From contig NZ_SODU01000005.1 of NCBI RefSeq assembly GCF_004366075.1, forward strand, positions 372,001 through 436,000: DNA of 64,000 nt. Reading direction: 5' to 3'. The DNA comes from Kribbella pratensis (GTDB taxonomy: Bacteria > Actinomycetota > Actinomycetes > Propionibacteriales > Kribbellaceae). The position numbers and the translations under genes were made by a program. Numbering within the stretch: position 1 is the first letter of the stretch; each line of letters starts with the position of its first letter. Below, piece after piece: positions 16,599 to 24,854 of the stretch. The notes beneath the pieces were generated by a model. That model was given only the letters and a program-made list of their open reading frames with translations. It was not told the origin of the DNA and searched no databases.

Positions 16599-17917
16599 CG
16601 CCTACCGTCACCTCGGTGGAGGTCGTGCCGGTTGCCGGGTACGACAGCATGCTGCTGAATCTGAGCGGGGCGCACGGGCCATTCTTCACCCGGAACGTCG
16701 TGATCGTCACCGACAGCTCGGGCAACACCGGCCTCGGCGAGGTCCCCGGCGGCGAGCGGATCGCCAGCACGATCCGGGACGCTGCGCCGCTCCTCGTCGA
16801 CCAGTCGCTCGGTCGATACCGTCACCTCCTTCAGACCATCTCCACCACCTTCGCAGGTCGTGACAGTGGTGGGCGCGGGCTGCAGACCTACGACCTCCGG
16901 ACGACGGTGCATGCCGTGACCGGGCTCGAGTCGGCGCTGCTCGATCTCCTTGGACAGCATCTCGGCGTACCTGTCGCTGAATTGCTTGGTGACGGGCAGC
17001 AGCGTGCCGCGGTCCCGGTGCTGGGATACCTGTTCTATGTAGGAGATGTTGCGCTAACAGACCTGCCCTACCGGATAGACGAGGGTGGTGCGGATGGGTG
17101 GCTCGAGCTCAGGCGGAGGCCGGCTCTGACGGCTGAGGCGGTGGTCGAGCTGGCTGTGGCGGCGCAGGAGCGGTACGGGTTTGCGGACTTCAAGCTCAAA
17201 GGTGGCGTGTTCGATCCGCATGTCGAGGTGGACACGGTCCGGGCGCTGCACGAGCGGTTCCCCGCGGCGCGCATCACGGTCGACCCGAACGGCGCGTGGC
17301 TGGTCCGCGAGGCGGTCGCGGTCTGCTCGGGTCTGGACGACGTACTGGCGTATGTCGAGGATCCGTGCGGCGCCGAGTCCGGGTTCTCCGGGCGCGAGAC
17401 GATGGCCGAGTTCAAGCGGCAGACCGGTCTGCGGACGGCGACCAACATGATCGCGACCGACTGGCGCGAGCTCGCGCACGCGATCCGGACGGACGCGGTC
17501 GACATCCCGTTGGCGGATCCGCACTTCTGGACGATGGCCGGATCGGTGCGGGTCGCGCAGCTGTGTCACGACTTCGGGCTGACCTGGGGTTCGCACTCCA
17601 ACAACCACTTCGACATCTCGCTGGCGATGTTCACGCACGTGGGCGCGGCCGCGCCGGGTGACATCACCGCGCTCGACACGCACTGGATCTGGCAGGACGG
17701 GCAGGCCCTGACCAAGGAGCCGCTGCAGATCGCCGGCGGCGAGATCGCCGTACCGACGCGACCGGGGCTCGGGGTCGAACTCGACCGCGACGCGCTGGCG
17801 GCCGCGCACGAGCTGTACCTGAAGCACGGCCTCGGGGCGCGCAACGACGCCATCGCGATGCAGTACCTGATCGAGGACTGGGAGTTCGACCCGAAACGGC
17901 CTTGTATGGTGCGGTAG
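16595..17917 (+). CDS. gudD: Glucarate dehydratase
   Basis: Glucarate dehydratase makes the 5-keto-4-deoxyglucarate that KdgD consumes. The 440-residue length and motifs fit the GudD family: GLGEVPGGE, K200-L201-K202 with GG, D230-P-N232, EDPCG, ATNM and H334 within SHSNNH. The tail VEDW-type ending (IEDWEFDPKRP) matches E. coli GudD. The frame is open far upstream, but the ATG at 16595 overlaps the kdgD stop and starts the homologous region. This copy is the canonical clade; the copy at 10400-11650 is a divergent paralogue. Confidence 0.93.
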   Translation: MTPTVTSVEVVPVAGYDSMLLNLSGAHGPFFTRNVVIVTDSSGNTGLGEVPGGERIASTIRDAAPLLVDQSLGRYRHLLQTISTTFAGRDSGGRGLQTYDLRTTVHAVTGLESALLDLLGQHLGVPVAELLGDGQQRAAVPVLGYLFYVGDVALTDLPYRIDEGGADGWLELRRRPALTAEAVVELAVAAQERYGFADFKLKGGVFDPHVEVDTVRALHERFPAARITVDPNGAWLVREAVAVCSGLDDVLAYVEDPCGAESGFSGRETMAEFKRQTGLRTATNMIATDWRELAHAIRTDAVDIPLADPHFWTMAGSVRVAQLCHDFGLTWGSHSNNHFDISLAMFTHVGAAAPGDITALDTHWIWQDGQALTKEPLQIAGGEIAVPTRPGLGVELDRDALAAAHELYLKHGLGARNDAIAMQYLIEDWEFDPKRPCMVR

Positions 17918-18742
17918 ATGAAGATCTTCTTGTCGACAGACATGGAGGGTACGGCGGGGGTCGTCGACTGGAGCCAGTGTCGCGGACCGGGACCGGAGTA
18001 CGAGTACTACCGGGGCCAACTGCAGGCCGAGGTGAACGCCGCGATCGACGGCGCACTGGCTGCGGGCGGGACCGAGTTCCTGGTGAACGACTCGCACTCG
18101 ACGATGCAGAACCTGCGCCCGGACGAACTGCACGGGCGCGCGAGCTACCTGTCCGGGAAGCACAAGCCGCTGTACATGATGCAGGGCCTCGACGACTCGT
18201 TCGACGCCGCGTTCTTCGTCTCGTACCACGGTTCGGCAGGGTCGACGTCGTCGGTGCTGCATCACACGTACAACCCGCGGGCGATCGCCGAGGTCCGGCT
18301 GAACGGCGCGATCACCGGTGAGGCCGGGATCAACGCCCTAGTAGCGCTGGCGTACGGCGTTCCCGTCGTACTGATCTCGGGTGACCGGGTGACGATCGAC
18401 GAGGCACAGGCGTTCTGTCCGGAGATCGAATCGGTCGTCGTGAAGGACTCGGTGTCGCACAACGCTGCCCTGTCGGTGCATCCGGAACGGGCCCGGGAGC
18501 TGATCCACGACGGTGCCCGCCGCGCACTCGCCCGGCTGAGCGACATCCGGTTGCCGAGCATCCCGCTGCCCGCCGAGCTGACCGTTCGCTTCCACAACGG
18601 CGCGTTCGCCGAGCTGGCCTGTGAACTGCGCGGCGTCCAGCGGCGCGAGGAGAAGGTCGTTGCCTTGCACAATGATGACCCGCTGCAGTTGTACCGAACC
18701 TTCATCGCGACCGTCCTGCTGAGTCGCGGCGTCAGCGAGTAA
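17918..18742 (+). CDS. dppA: M55-family D-aminopeptidase (DppA-like)
   Basis: DppA-type peptidases are decameric zinc aminopeptidases that release D-amino acids from short D-peptides. The 274-residue protein has the zinc-binding set: DMEG at the N-terminus (D8, E10), His in VNDSHS, His in SYHGSAG and Glu in TGEAGIN. Its ATG follows the gudD stop with no intervening base, so it appears to be the last gene of the kdgD-gudD unit. A peptidase in an aldarate operon is unexpected. A D-amino-acid oxidase gene lies 1.2 kb downstream. Confidence 0.88.
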   Translation: MKIFLSTDMEGTAGVVDWSQCRGPGPEYEYYRGQLQAEVNAAIDGALAAGGTEFLVNDSHSTMQNLRPDELHGRASYLSGKHKPLYMMQGLDDSFDAAFFVSYHGSAGSTSSVLHHTYNPRAIAEVRLNGAITGEAGINALVALAYGVPVVLISGDRVTIDEAQAFCPEIESVVVKDSVSHNAALSVHPERARELIHDGARRALARLSDIRLPSIPLPAELTVRFHNGAFAELACELRGVQRREEKVVALHNDDPLQLYRTFIATVLLSRGVSE

Positions 18743-18770
18743 CCGTGGGTTCAACTGCCGTTGCGCAGGA

Positions 18771-18776
18771 TAGGTT
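18771..18776 (+). promoter_or_regulatory. -10 box for the phytase-like secreted protein
   Basis: TAGGTT lies 36 nt before the ATG at 18813, leaving room for a short leader that carries an AAGGAG ribosome site (18801-18806). A weak GTTCAA is seen about 16 bp upstream as a possible -35. Confidence 0.4.
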
Positions 18777-18812
18777 TTGATCGCAGCTGTCGACACCCCT
18801 AAGGAGTCCGGA

Positions 18813-19898
18813 ATGCGTTGGCACCAGCCGCTGGCCGCAGCAGTCGTCCTGACCGCCCTCACCACGACGCTCACCGCGTCCGCGACTTCTGTCCAGCGGG
18901 GCGGTGCGTGTTCGCCGGACGCAACGCTCCTCGGCTTCAGCGATGCGCTCGACAAGACGACGTACGGCGGACAGCCGGTGGCCGGGCTGTCGGCACTCAA
19001 CGTGACCGGGCCGCACAGCGCGGTCGCGCTCGTCGACAACGTCGCGACCACGCCGGCCCGCGTGTTCGACCTGAAGGTGAACAGCGAGCCGACCTCGGTG
19101 CAGGTCGACGGGATGACGATCCTCCGGCGTCCGGACGGTACGCCGTACAACGGCGGCGACTTCGACGGCGAAGGGCTCGTTGTCGAGCGGGGCAACCAGA
19201 CCATTCTGGCGACGTCGGAGCGGGAGCCGTCGATCCGGCGCTTCCGGCTGTCGGACGGCAAGCAGATCGGTCAGCTGCCGGTGCCGGCCCGCTTCCAGGT
19301 CGCGCCGGCCGGTGAGGCGACCAGCAACGCGACGTTCGAGTCGCTGGCGGTCAGCCGTGACGGTCTGTCACTGTACGCCGGGATGGAGGGCCCGCTCGCC
19401 TCGGACGGGACCGACGCCGACAACCGCACGCGGAACCGCATCATCCGGTACTTCGGCCTGCCTGGACACGAGTACCGGCCGGTCGCGCAGTACGCCTACA
19501 AGCCGGATCCGGGACTTGCGCTCGTCGAGCTCGCGTCGGCGAGCCCGACCGAACTGGTGTCGATGGAGCGGACGTACACGCCGGGCGTCGGGAACACGAT
19601 CCGCGTGTTCACGGTGTCGCTGCGGCACGCGGCCGACGTAACTGCTCAGGCCTCGCTGGCGGATGCGCCCGAGTCGGTGTTTCTGCAGAAGAAGCTGCTG
19701 TTCGACCTCGTGGACTGCCCGCCGTCGGGTGCGGTCGCGAAGCAGCCGCAGCCGAACCCGTTGCTGGACAACGTCGAGGCGCTCGCGCTCGGCGGATACC
19801 TGCCGGGCGGACGGCGGCAGCTGTACCTGATGTCGGACGACAACAACGGCGCCACCCAGATCACCCGCTTCTACTCGCTGGCCGTCGACCTGCACTAG
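18813..19898 (+). CDS. Secreted esterase-like/phytase-like beta-propeller protein
   Basis: The 361-residue product opens with an export signal (Arg, then LAAAVVLTALTTTLTASA). The mature part resembles the 'esterase-like activity of phytase' family: GDFDGEGLVVE, SEREPSIRRF, FESLAVSRDGLSLYAGMEGPL and DNVEALALGGYLPGGRRQLYLMSDDN. These look like beta-propeller blades with acidic loops. Substrate is unknown; extracellular phosphate-ester or general esterase roles are possible. The ATG at 18813 has a clear AAGGAG site, so I prefer it to earlier in-frame codons. Confidence 0.8.
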   Translation: MRWHQPLAAAVVLTALTTTLTASATSVQRGGACSPDATLLGFSDALDKTTYGGQPVAGLSALNVTGPHSAVALVDNVATTPARVFDLKVNSEPTSVQVDGMTILRRPDGTPYNGGDFDGEGLVVERGNQTILATSEREPSIRRFRLSDGKQIGQLPVPARFQVAPAGEATSNATFESLAVSRDGLSLYAGMEGPLASDGTDADNRTRNRIIRYFGLPGHEYRPVAQYAYKPDPGLALVELASASPTELVSMERTYTPGVGNTIRVFTVSLRHAADVTAQASLADAPESVFLQKKLLFDLVDCPPSGAVAKQPQPNPLLDNVEALALGGYLPGGRRQLYLMSDDNNGATQITRFYSLAVDLH

Positions 19899-19939
19899 CG
19901 CGCCTGGCGTGATCACCGTGTGTAGGTAAGACTGTGGGA

Positions 19940-20866
19940 ATGCGCGTGATCGTGGTGGGTGCGGGCGTGATCGGGCTGAGCTGTGCCATCCGGCTCGCCG
20001 AGGGCGGGTACGACGTGGCGGTGTTCGCCCGCGATCTGCCGTTGGAGACGACCTCGTCCGTGGCGGCCGCGATCTGGTACCCGTATCTGTCGGCGCCGGA
20101 GGACCGGGTGGCCGGCTGGTCGCGGGCGACGTACGAAGAGTTCGCGAAGCTGGCGGAGATCGAGCCGTCGGTGCAACTGCGGCACGGGCGCGAGTTCCTC
20201 GTGGAGCGGAAACCGGATCCGCGGTGGGCCGACGTACTCCCTGATCTCACGCGGGTCGCGTCGCCGCCGGCCGGGTTCGTGGACGGGTGGGCCTTCACGT
20301 CGCCGGTGATCGACATGCCGGCGTACCTGCCTGCGTTGGTGAAACGCCTCGAGGCCGCGGGCGGGACGCTGACGCGCGCGGCGTTGTCCGCGCTGCCGAC
20401 CGAGGCCGATCTCGTGGTGAACTGCACCGGGCTGGGCGCGCGGCTGACCGCGAGCGATCCGACCGTCACGCCGGTTCGTGGACAGGTGCTGACGGTTGAA
20501 CCGTGCGGACTGACCGATTGGCTGGTCGCGGACCGTTCACCGGACGAGCTGACCTACGTGATCCCGCGGCAGAACGACGTGGTCGTCGGCGGCACCAGCC
20601 AGCCGGGCGACTGGAACCTGGCCGTCGATCCCAAGACCACCGCGGAGATCATGGAGCGGGCGGCTGAACTGGTTCCCCAACTACGCAAGGCGAAAATCAT
20701 CCGTCAGCGCGTCGGGCTGCGGCCTGCGCGACCCGCGATCCGGTGCGAGCTCGTGCGTACCCGCTCCGGCGAGCCGATCATCCACTGCTACGGCCACGGC
20801 GGCTCCGGTGTCACGCTCTCCTGGGGCTGCGCGGACGAGGTCTTCGAACTGGTCCGAAGTGTCTGA
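19940..20866 (+). CDS. FAD-dependent D-amino-acid oxidase
   Basis: The enzyme oxidises D-amino acids to 2-oxo acids, ammonia and peroxide. About 308 residues with the FAD-binding GAGVIGLS near residue 8, AAAIWYPY after the first domain, GLRPARPAIR with the substrate-carboxylate Arg, and the C-terminal FAD signature HCYGHGGSGVTLSWG. I take ATG 19940; a GTG six bases earlier is possible. The 3' end overlaps the methyltransferase gene by 8 bp. Together with the DppA-like peptidase upstream it suggests local D-amino-acid turnover. Confidence 0.9.
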   Translation: MRVIVVGAGVIGLSCAIRLAEGGYDVAVFARDLPLETTSSVAAAIWYPYLSAPEDRVAGWSRATYEEFAKLAEIEPSVQLRHGREFLVERKPDPRWADVLPDLTRVASPPAGFVDGWAFTSPVIDMPAYLPALVKRLEAAGGTLTRAALSALPTEADLVVNCTGLGARLTASDPTVTPVRGQVLTVEPCGLTDWLVADRSPDELTYVIPRQNDVVVGGTSQPGDWNLAVDPKTTAEIMERAAELVPQLRKAKIIRQRVGLRPARPAIRCELVRTRSGEPIIHCYGHGGSGVTLSWGCADEVFELVRSV

Positions 20867-21731
20867 CCATCCGGTCATCCTGGACGGCGGCCTGTCGAAC
20901 GCCCTGGAGGACCGCGGCCACGACCTGTCCGACGCACTCTGGTCCGCCCGCTTGCTGCGCGACGCTCCGTCGGAGATCGCCGCCGTACACCGCGCGTACT
21001 ACGAGGCCGGCGCGATGGTCGCCACCACGGCGAGCTACCAGGCCAGCGTGGTCGGCTTCGAACGCGCCGGTGTCGAACGCGCCGAGGCCGAGCACCTGAT
21101 CACAAGCAGCGTCCGCGTCGCGCTTGAGGTCCGCGACGAGTTCCCCGGACGGCTGGTGGCCGCGTCCGTCGGTCCGTACGGCGCGATGCTCGCCGACGGC
21201 TCGGAGTACCGCGGCCGGTACGGCGTGAGCTCACAAGTTCTCCGCGACTTCCACGGTCCGCGCCTCGAACTCCTCGCCAACGCGGGGCCTGACCTGCTCG
21301 CCGTCGAAACGATCCCCGACACGGACGAGGCCGAGGTCCTGGTCGAGTTACTGCGCGAACTCGACTTCCCCGCGTGGTTCTCGTACTCGATCGAGGGCGA
21401 CCACACCCGCGCCGGCCAACGACTCACGGAAGCCTTCGCGATCCCCGCCATCCCTCAAATTGTTGCGGTAGGCATCAACTGCTGCCGGCCCACCGACGTC
21501 CGGGCCGCGGTGCAGACAGCAGTCGCGGTATCTGGCAAGCCCGCGATCGCCTACCCCAACCACGGCGAGTCCTGGGACGCGATCGCTCGCAAGTGGGTCG
21601 GCAACGGCGAGGGACCGGCAACCTTCGCATCCGGCTGGGTCGAGGCGGGAGCGACGTACGTCGGAGGCTGCTGCCGAGTAGGCCCGGACGACATCCGGGC
21701 GCTCGTCGGCCGGTTAGGTCCTGTCTGGTGA
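20859..21731 (+). CDS. mmuM: Homocysteine S-methyltransferase
   Basis: MmuM transfers a methyl group from S-methylmethionine (or SAM) to homocysteine, giving methionine. The 290-residue protein begins ILDGGLSNALEDRG, typical of the family, and carries the zinc-binding cysteines in VGINCCRP and VGGCCRVGPDDI. The GTG start lies inside the last codons of the D-amino-acid oxidase gene (8 bp overlap), implying one transcript. The C-terminus runs into a strong hairpin shared with the convergent mocR gene. Confidence 0.9.
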   Translation: MSDHPVILDGGLSNALEDRGHDLSDALWSARLLRDAPSEIAAVHRAYYEAGAMVATTASYQASVVGFERAGVERAEAEHLITSSVRVALEVRDEFPGRLVAASVGPYGAMLADGSEYRGRYGVSSQVLRDFHGPRLELLANAGPDLLAVETIPDTDEAEVLVELLRELDFPAWFSYSIEGDHTRAGQRLTEAFAIPAIPQIVAVGINCCRPTDVRAAVQTAVAVSGKPAIAYPNHGESWDAIARKWVGNGEGPATFASGWVEAGATYVGGCCRVGPDDIRALVGRLGPVW

Positions 21732-21745
21732 TCCAGCGAGGACCT
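21716..21745. terminator. Bidirectional terminator between mmuM and mocR
   Basis: AGGTCCT (21716-21722) pairs with AGGACCT (21739-21745), enclosing a second stem CTGG-TGAT-CCAG. The hairpin contains both convergent stop codons, so it can serve either transcript. Confidence 0.6.
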
Positions 21746-23111
21746 AGACGCCTAGGACCTGGCAGAGGAGGTCCAGGGCTCCGGGGTAGGCGTGGTCGGG
21801 CGGGGTGCCGTAGCCGACGATCACTGCCTGGCGGGTGGCTGGGGTGGGGTTGAAGTGGTACGTCGTGAGGGTCGCGAGGCCGAGGCCCTGGCGGGCGGCT
21901 CGGGTGACCATGTCTTCGGCGTCGCCAGGAACGTCGAGGAGGACGTGCAGGCCGGCTGAGATGCCGGCGACCTCGACCGTGGGTGCGCGGACCGCGAGCA
22001 GCTCCACCAGGCGGTCGCGGCGACGACGGTAGTGCAGGCGAGACCGCCGTACATGACGGTCGTAGTGGCCGGAGGCAATGAATTCCGCGAGGACGAGCTG
22101 TTCGAGGGTCGCGGTCTGGAAGTCCGCCGTCCGCTTCGCCGCGACCACCGGCTCGATCAACCGCTGCGGCAGCACCATCCATGCGAGCCGCAGCCCCGGC
22201 GCGAGACTCTTGCTCGCCGTACCCGTGTAGACGACCCGCTCCGGATCAAGCGCCTGCAACGCCCCGACCGCCTGCCGGTCGTACCGGAACTCGCCGTCGT
22301 AGTCGTCCTCGAGCAGCACTGCCCCCGACTCCCGCGCCCACTCGACGGCAGCGGTACGGCGCTCCGGTGCGAGCGGCACGCCGGTCGGCATCTGGTGCGC
22401 CGGCGTGAGCAGCACGCCCTGCCCGGTCAGCCCGGCCGTCTGCGCACCCAACTCGTCGACCGGTACGGCGGCCACGTCCAGCCCGCGCGCCCGGATCACG
22501 TCCCGATGCAGCCCGTACCCGAACTCCTCGACCGCGATCGTCGTACCGCCGAGCGCCTTGATCGCCTCGCTCAGCAGACTCAGCGCCTGCACGTACCCCG
22601 AGCAGATCAGGATCCGCTCCGGATCGGCCCGCACCCCGCGCGCCCTGGCCAGGTAGTCCGCCAGCACTCGCCGCAACTCGATCCGGCCGCGCGGATCCCC
22701 CAGGCCGAACGCCTCGTTCGGCGCCGCGGTCAGCGCCTTCCGCGCCGCGGCCAGCCACTCGGTCCGCGGGAACGTCGCCACATCCGGCGATCCCGGCGTC
22801 AGGTCGTACCGAAAACTCCGGGCCTCGGGCAACGAAACGACCGGCGACGGCGGTACGGCGGCCCTGCTCGCAACCACTGTCCCGGACCCTTGCCGCGCCG
22901 TCAGCCACCCCTCGGCCACGAGCTGCCCGTAGGCATCGGCCACCGTGTTCCGCGCGATGCCGAGATCGCGAGCCAGGGACCGCGACGACGGCAACCGGGT
23001 CCCCGCCGCCAGCCGTCCGCTCCGGATCGACTCGTGCAACGCCCGCACCAGGTCTCCCCGCCCCCGGGCCGCCGTCAACTCGAGATGCAGGTCCGCGCCT
23101 CCGTCCTCCAT
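21744..23111 (-). CDS. MocR-family regulator (GntR helix-turn-helix fused to aminotransferase fold)
   Basis: A 455-residue MocR protein. Residues about 10-75 are a GntR winged helix (LPSSRSLARDLGIARNTVADAYGQLVAEGWL); residues about 100-455 are a type I aminotransferase fold that binds PLP, with the lysine in YTGTASKSLAPGLRLAW and the DDYDGEFRYD segment. Known members control vitamin B6, GABA or taurine genes; none of those targets lies nearby. ATG 23111 is preceded by TAAGGT 8 nt upstream, a leaderless arrangement. A GntR-consensus palindrome lies 67 bp upstream in the divergent promoter region. Confidence 0.88.
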   Translation of the reverse strand: MEDGGADLHLELTAARGRGDLVRALHESIRSGRLAAGTRLPSSRSLARDLGIARNTVADAYGQLVAEGWLTARQGSGTVVASRAAVPPSPVVSLPEARSFRYDLTPGSPDVATFPRTEWLAAARKALTAAPNEAFGLGDPRGRIELRRVLADYLARARGVRADPERILICSGYVQALSLLSEAIKALGGTTIAVEEFGYGLHRDVIRARGLDVAAVPVDELGAQTAGLTGQGVLLTPAHQMPTGVPLAPERRTAAVEWARESGAVLLEDDYDGEFRYDRQAVGALQALDPERVVYTGTASKSLAPGLRLAWMVLPQRLIEPVVAAKRTADFQTATLEQLVLAEFIASGHYDRHVRRSRLHYRRRRDRLVELLAVRAPTVEVAGISAGLHVLLDVPGDAEDMVTRAARQGLGLATLTTYHFNPTPATRQAVIVGYGTPPDHAYPGALDLLCQVLGV

Positions 23112-23119
23112 AGAACTGG

Positions 23120-23125
23120 ACCTTA
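23120..23125 (-). promoter_or_regulatory. -10 box of mocR (leaderless)
   Basis: On the minus strand TAAGGT ends 8 nt before the mocR ATG. No ribosome site is visible. Confidence 0.4.
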
Positions 23126-23177
23126 TCCCGGCCGGCGGGCGGAGGACCCGATCCTGGCCCGCGACATGAATCCAACG

Positions 23178-23189
23178 CTTGTATACGAG
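23178..23189. promoter_or_regulatory. GntR-type operator palindrome between mocR and secreted protein gene
   Basis: CTTGTATACGAG is a near-perfect dyad centred on GTATAC and fits the general GntR-family operator pattern yGTnTAnACr. It is in the 147 bp divergent region next to mocR, so MocR is the obvious candidate binder. Confidence 0.45.
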
Positions 23190-23258
23190 GGCCGGTGGGC
23201 CGATGTGCAACTTCCGGTCTGCCGGGTGCATCTAACAGAGTGTCCTTAGGGGGGCATC

Positions 23259-23861
23259 GTGAAATGTATTCCGACCATCGACATCCGCAGACCGATCCGC
23301 ACCGCACTCGCGGTGCTCGCAATCGCCGCAGTACCGGCGGGAGCGGTCGCTGTACCGGCGTTCGCCGGCCCGTCCAAGGCCTCAGCCGTCACCACCGCTG
23401 CCGCCTGCGCGACCGGCTGGGGCTCGTTGCCTGAGGCAAGTACGTTCCAGGGCTTGGGTCACCTGACCGACGTCCGGACCGGACAGCACGCGTGTTTCGA
23501 CCGGATCGTGTTCGACATCGACGGCAAGCCGTCCTGGTTCCGGGTGGAGTACGTGAAGGACATCTTCACCGTCGGCGAGGGCAAGCTCGTTCCGGTCCGC
23601 GGTGGCGCCAAGCTCGCGATCGTCCTGCTGGCACAGTCCTACGACGAAACCAACCACTACACCTACAACCCGGCGAACTACGACGAGCTCACCGACGTGG
23701 CCGGCTACCGGACGTTCCGGCAGGTCGTCAGCGCAGGCAGCTTCGAGGGTGAGACAACGATCGGACTCGGCGTCCGCGCCCGACTCCCGTTCCGCGTCTT
23801 CACACTCACCGGTCCAGGTACGACGAGCCGGGTCGTCGTCGACGTCGCCCACAGCTGGTGA
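23259..23861 (+). CDS. Secreted AMIN-like domain protein
   Basis: A 200-residue exported protein. A basic start is followed by the hydrophobic core ALAVLAIAAVPAGAVAVPA and a probable signal-peptidase site. The mature part (about 60-200) contains HACFDRIVFDIDG, FRVEYV and FRVFTLTGPGTTSRVVVDVAHSW, matching the actinobacterial AMIN-like beta domain, which may bind cell-wall glycans. The GTG start has a strong AGGGGGG site. The gene is followed 11 bp later by another secreted protein whose signal sequence is almost identical in DNA. Confidence 0.7.
   Translation: MKCIPTIDIRRPIRTALAVLAIAAVPAGAVAVPAFAGPSKASAVTTAAACATGWGSLPEASTFQGLGHLTDVRTGQHACFDRIVFDIDGKPSWFRVEYVKDIFTVGEGKLVPVRGGAKLAIVLLAQSYDETNHYTYNPANYDELTDVAGYRTFRQVVSAGSFEGETTIGLGVRARLPFRVFTLTGPGTTSRVVVDVAHSW
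23323..23353 (+). repeat. 31 bp direct repeat in a signal-peptide region, copy 1
   Basis: These 31 bases, coding the end of the hydrophobic core and the cleavage region, are identical to 23925-23955 in the next gene. The mature proteins downstream are unrelated. Confidence 0.85.
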
Positions 23862-23872
23862 GGGGCGACGCC

Positions 23873-24829
23873 ATGAGAACACTTCGCACGTTCCGACTTC
23901 GCACAGCACTCGCAGTCCTCGCGGTCGCCGCAGTACCGGCGGGAGCGGTCGCTGTCCCGGCGACCGCCTCAACGGCCGGCTCACATGCGCGAGCGACTTC
24001 TACCACGGCGTCTGCGTCCTGCCTGGTCTCACTCGGTTCACTGACGGCCGGCGGTGACCACCTGGCACGTCACGTCAGCGCGACCGTGCCGCCCACAGCG
24101 GGCGCCGGCGAGCTCGTGGCACACGATGTGTACCCCGACGGACTGGTCCGGCTGAGCAGCTCGATGATCGGCACCGACGACGGCTACGACGGCCTCGACG
24201 TCAGCGGCTTCGTCGTCATGGGCGATGCGCTGTACGGCAGCGGCTACAAGGCCGCGAACGGCGAGATCGTCAACGCCGGCCTCTCGCGGGTCGGTGGCGG
24301 CTGGAGCAGCTTCACCGGGTTCGAACGGGCCGAGTACCGGTCGCCGACCGGTGACTTCTGGCGGATGAACGCTTACGGACTCCGCAACGACGGCACGCTC
24401 TTCCGCTGGACCTTCGACCGCACCGGTGCCTGGCGCACCAAGACGTCGTACCCGGGATTCGCCGCGGTGAAGTCGATGGCCCTGATCAGCAAGACCCGGA
24501 CCTACGACACGTTCCTCGCCAACACCCGCAGCGGAGCGCTCTACACCATCCACATCCCGACGACCTCGCCGATGAAGCCGGTCGTGAAGCTCGTCCGCGG
24601 ATCGACCTGGCAAGGATTCGAAACGATGCTCGTCCAGCCGTGTGGTCAGAACGGCACGCTCCTGCTCGGCATCGACAAGGACACCAAGGCCGGCTACCTG
24701 TACGCCGTTGGTCACGCCAACGGGCCGGCCACTGTCATCCAAGGCCGCGGCAAGGTCCCGATCACCTTCGACGATCCGGTGAACTTCCGCTGGATCCCCC
24801 GCTACGACGACTGGCTCTTCGGAGAGTAG
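23873..24829 (+). CDS. Secreted protein of unknown function
   Basis: A 318-residue exported protein with signal core ALAVLAVAAVPAGAVAVPA. The mature part looks like a beta-propeller: repeated Gly/Trp/aromatic strands such as GLRNDGTLFRWTFD and GALYTIHIP. Two cysteines (ASCLVSLG and VQPCGQNG) could form a disulphide. I do not recognise a catalytic motif. The ATG at 23873 has a GAGGGG ribosome site that overlaps the previous stop; the GTG at 23858 is less likely. It is co-transcribed with the AMIN-like gene. Confidence 0.7.
   Translation: MRTLRTFRLRTALAVLAVAAVPAGAVAVPATASTAGSHARATSTTASASCLVSLGSLTAGGDHLARHVSATVPPTAGAGELVAHDVYPDGLVRLSSSMIGTDDGYDGLDVSGFVVMGDALYGSGYKAANGEIVNAGLSRVGGGWSSFTGFERAEYRSPTGDFWRMNAYGLRNDGTLFRWTFDRTGAWRTKTSYPGFAAVKSMALISKTRTYDTFLANTRSGALYTIHIPTTSPMKPVVKLVRGSTWQGFETMLVQPCGQNGTLLLGIDKDTKAGYLYAVGHANGPATVIQGRGKVPITFDDPVNFRWIPRYDDWLFGE
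23925..23955 (+). repeat. 31 bp direct repeat in a signal-peptide region, copy 2
   Basis: Exact copy of 23323-23353, in the same reading frame and at the same position relative to the start codon. Confidence 0.85.
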
Positions 24830-24854
24830 CCGCCGCCAGAAAGTTCCGAAGCGG

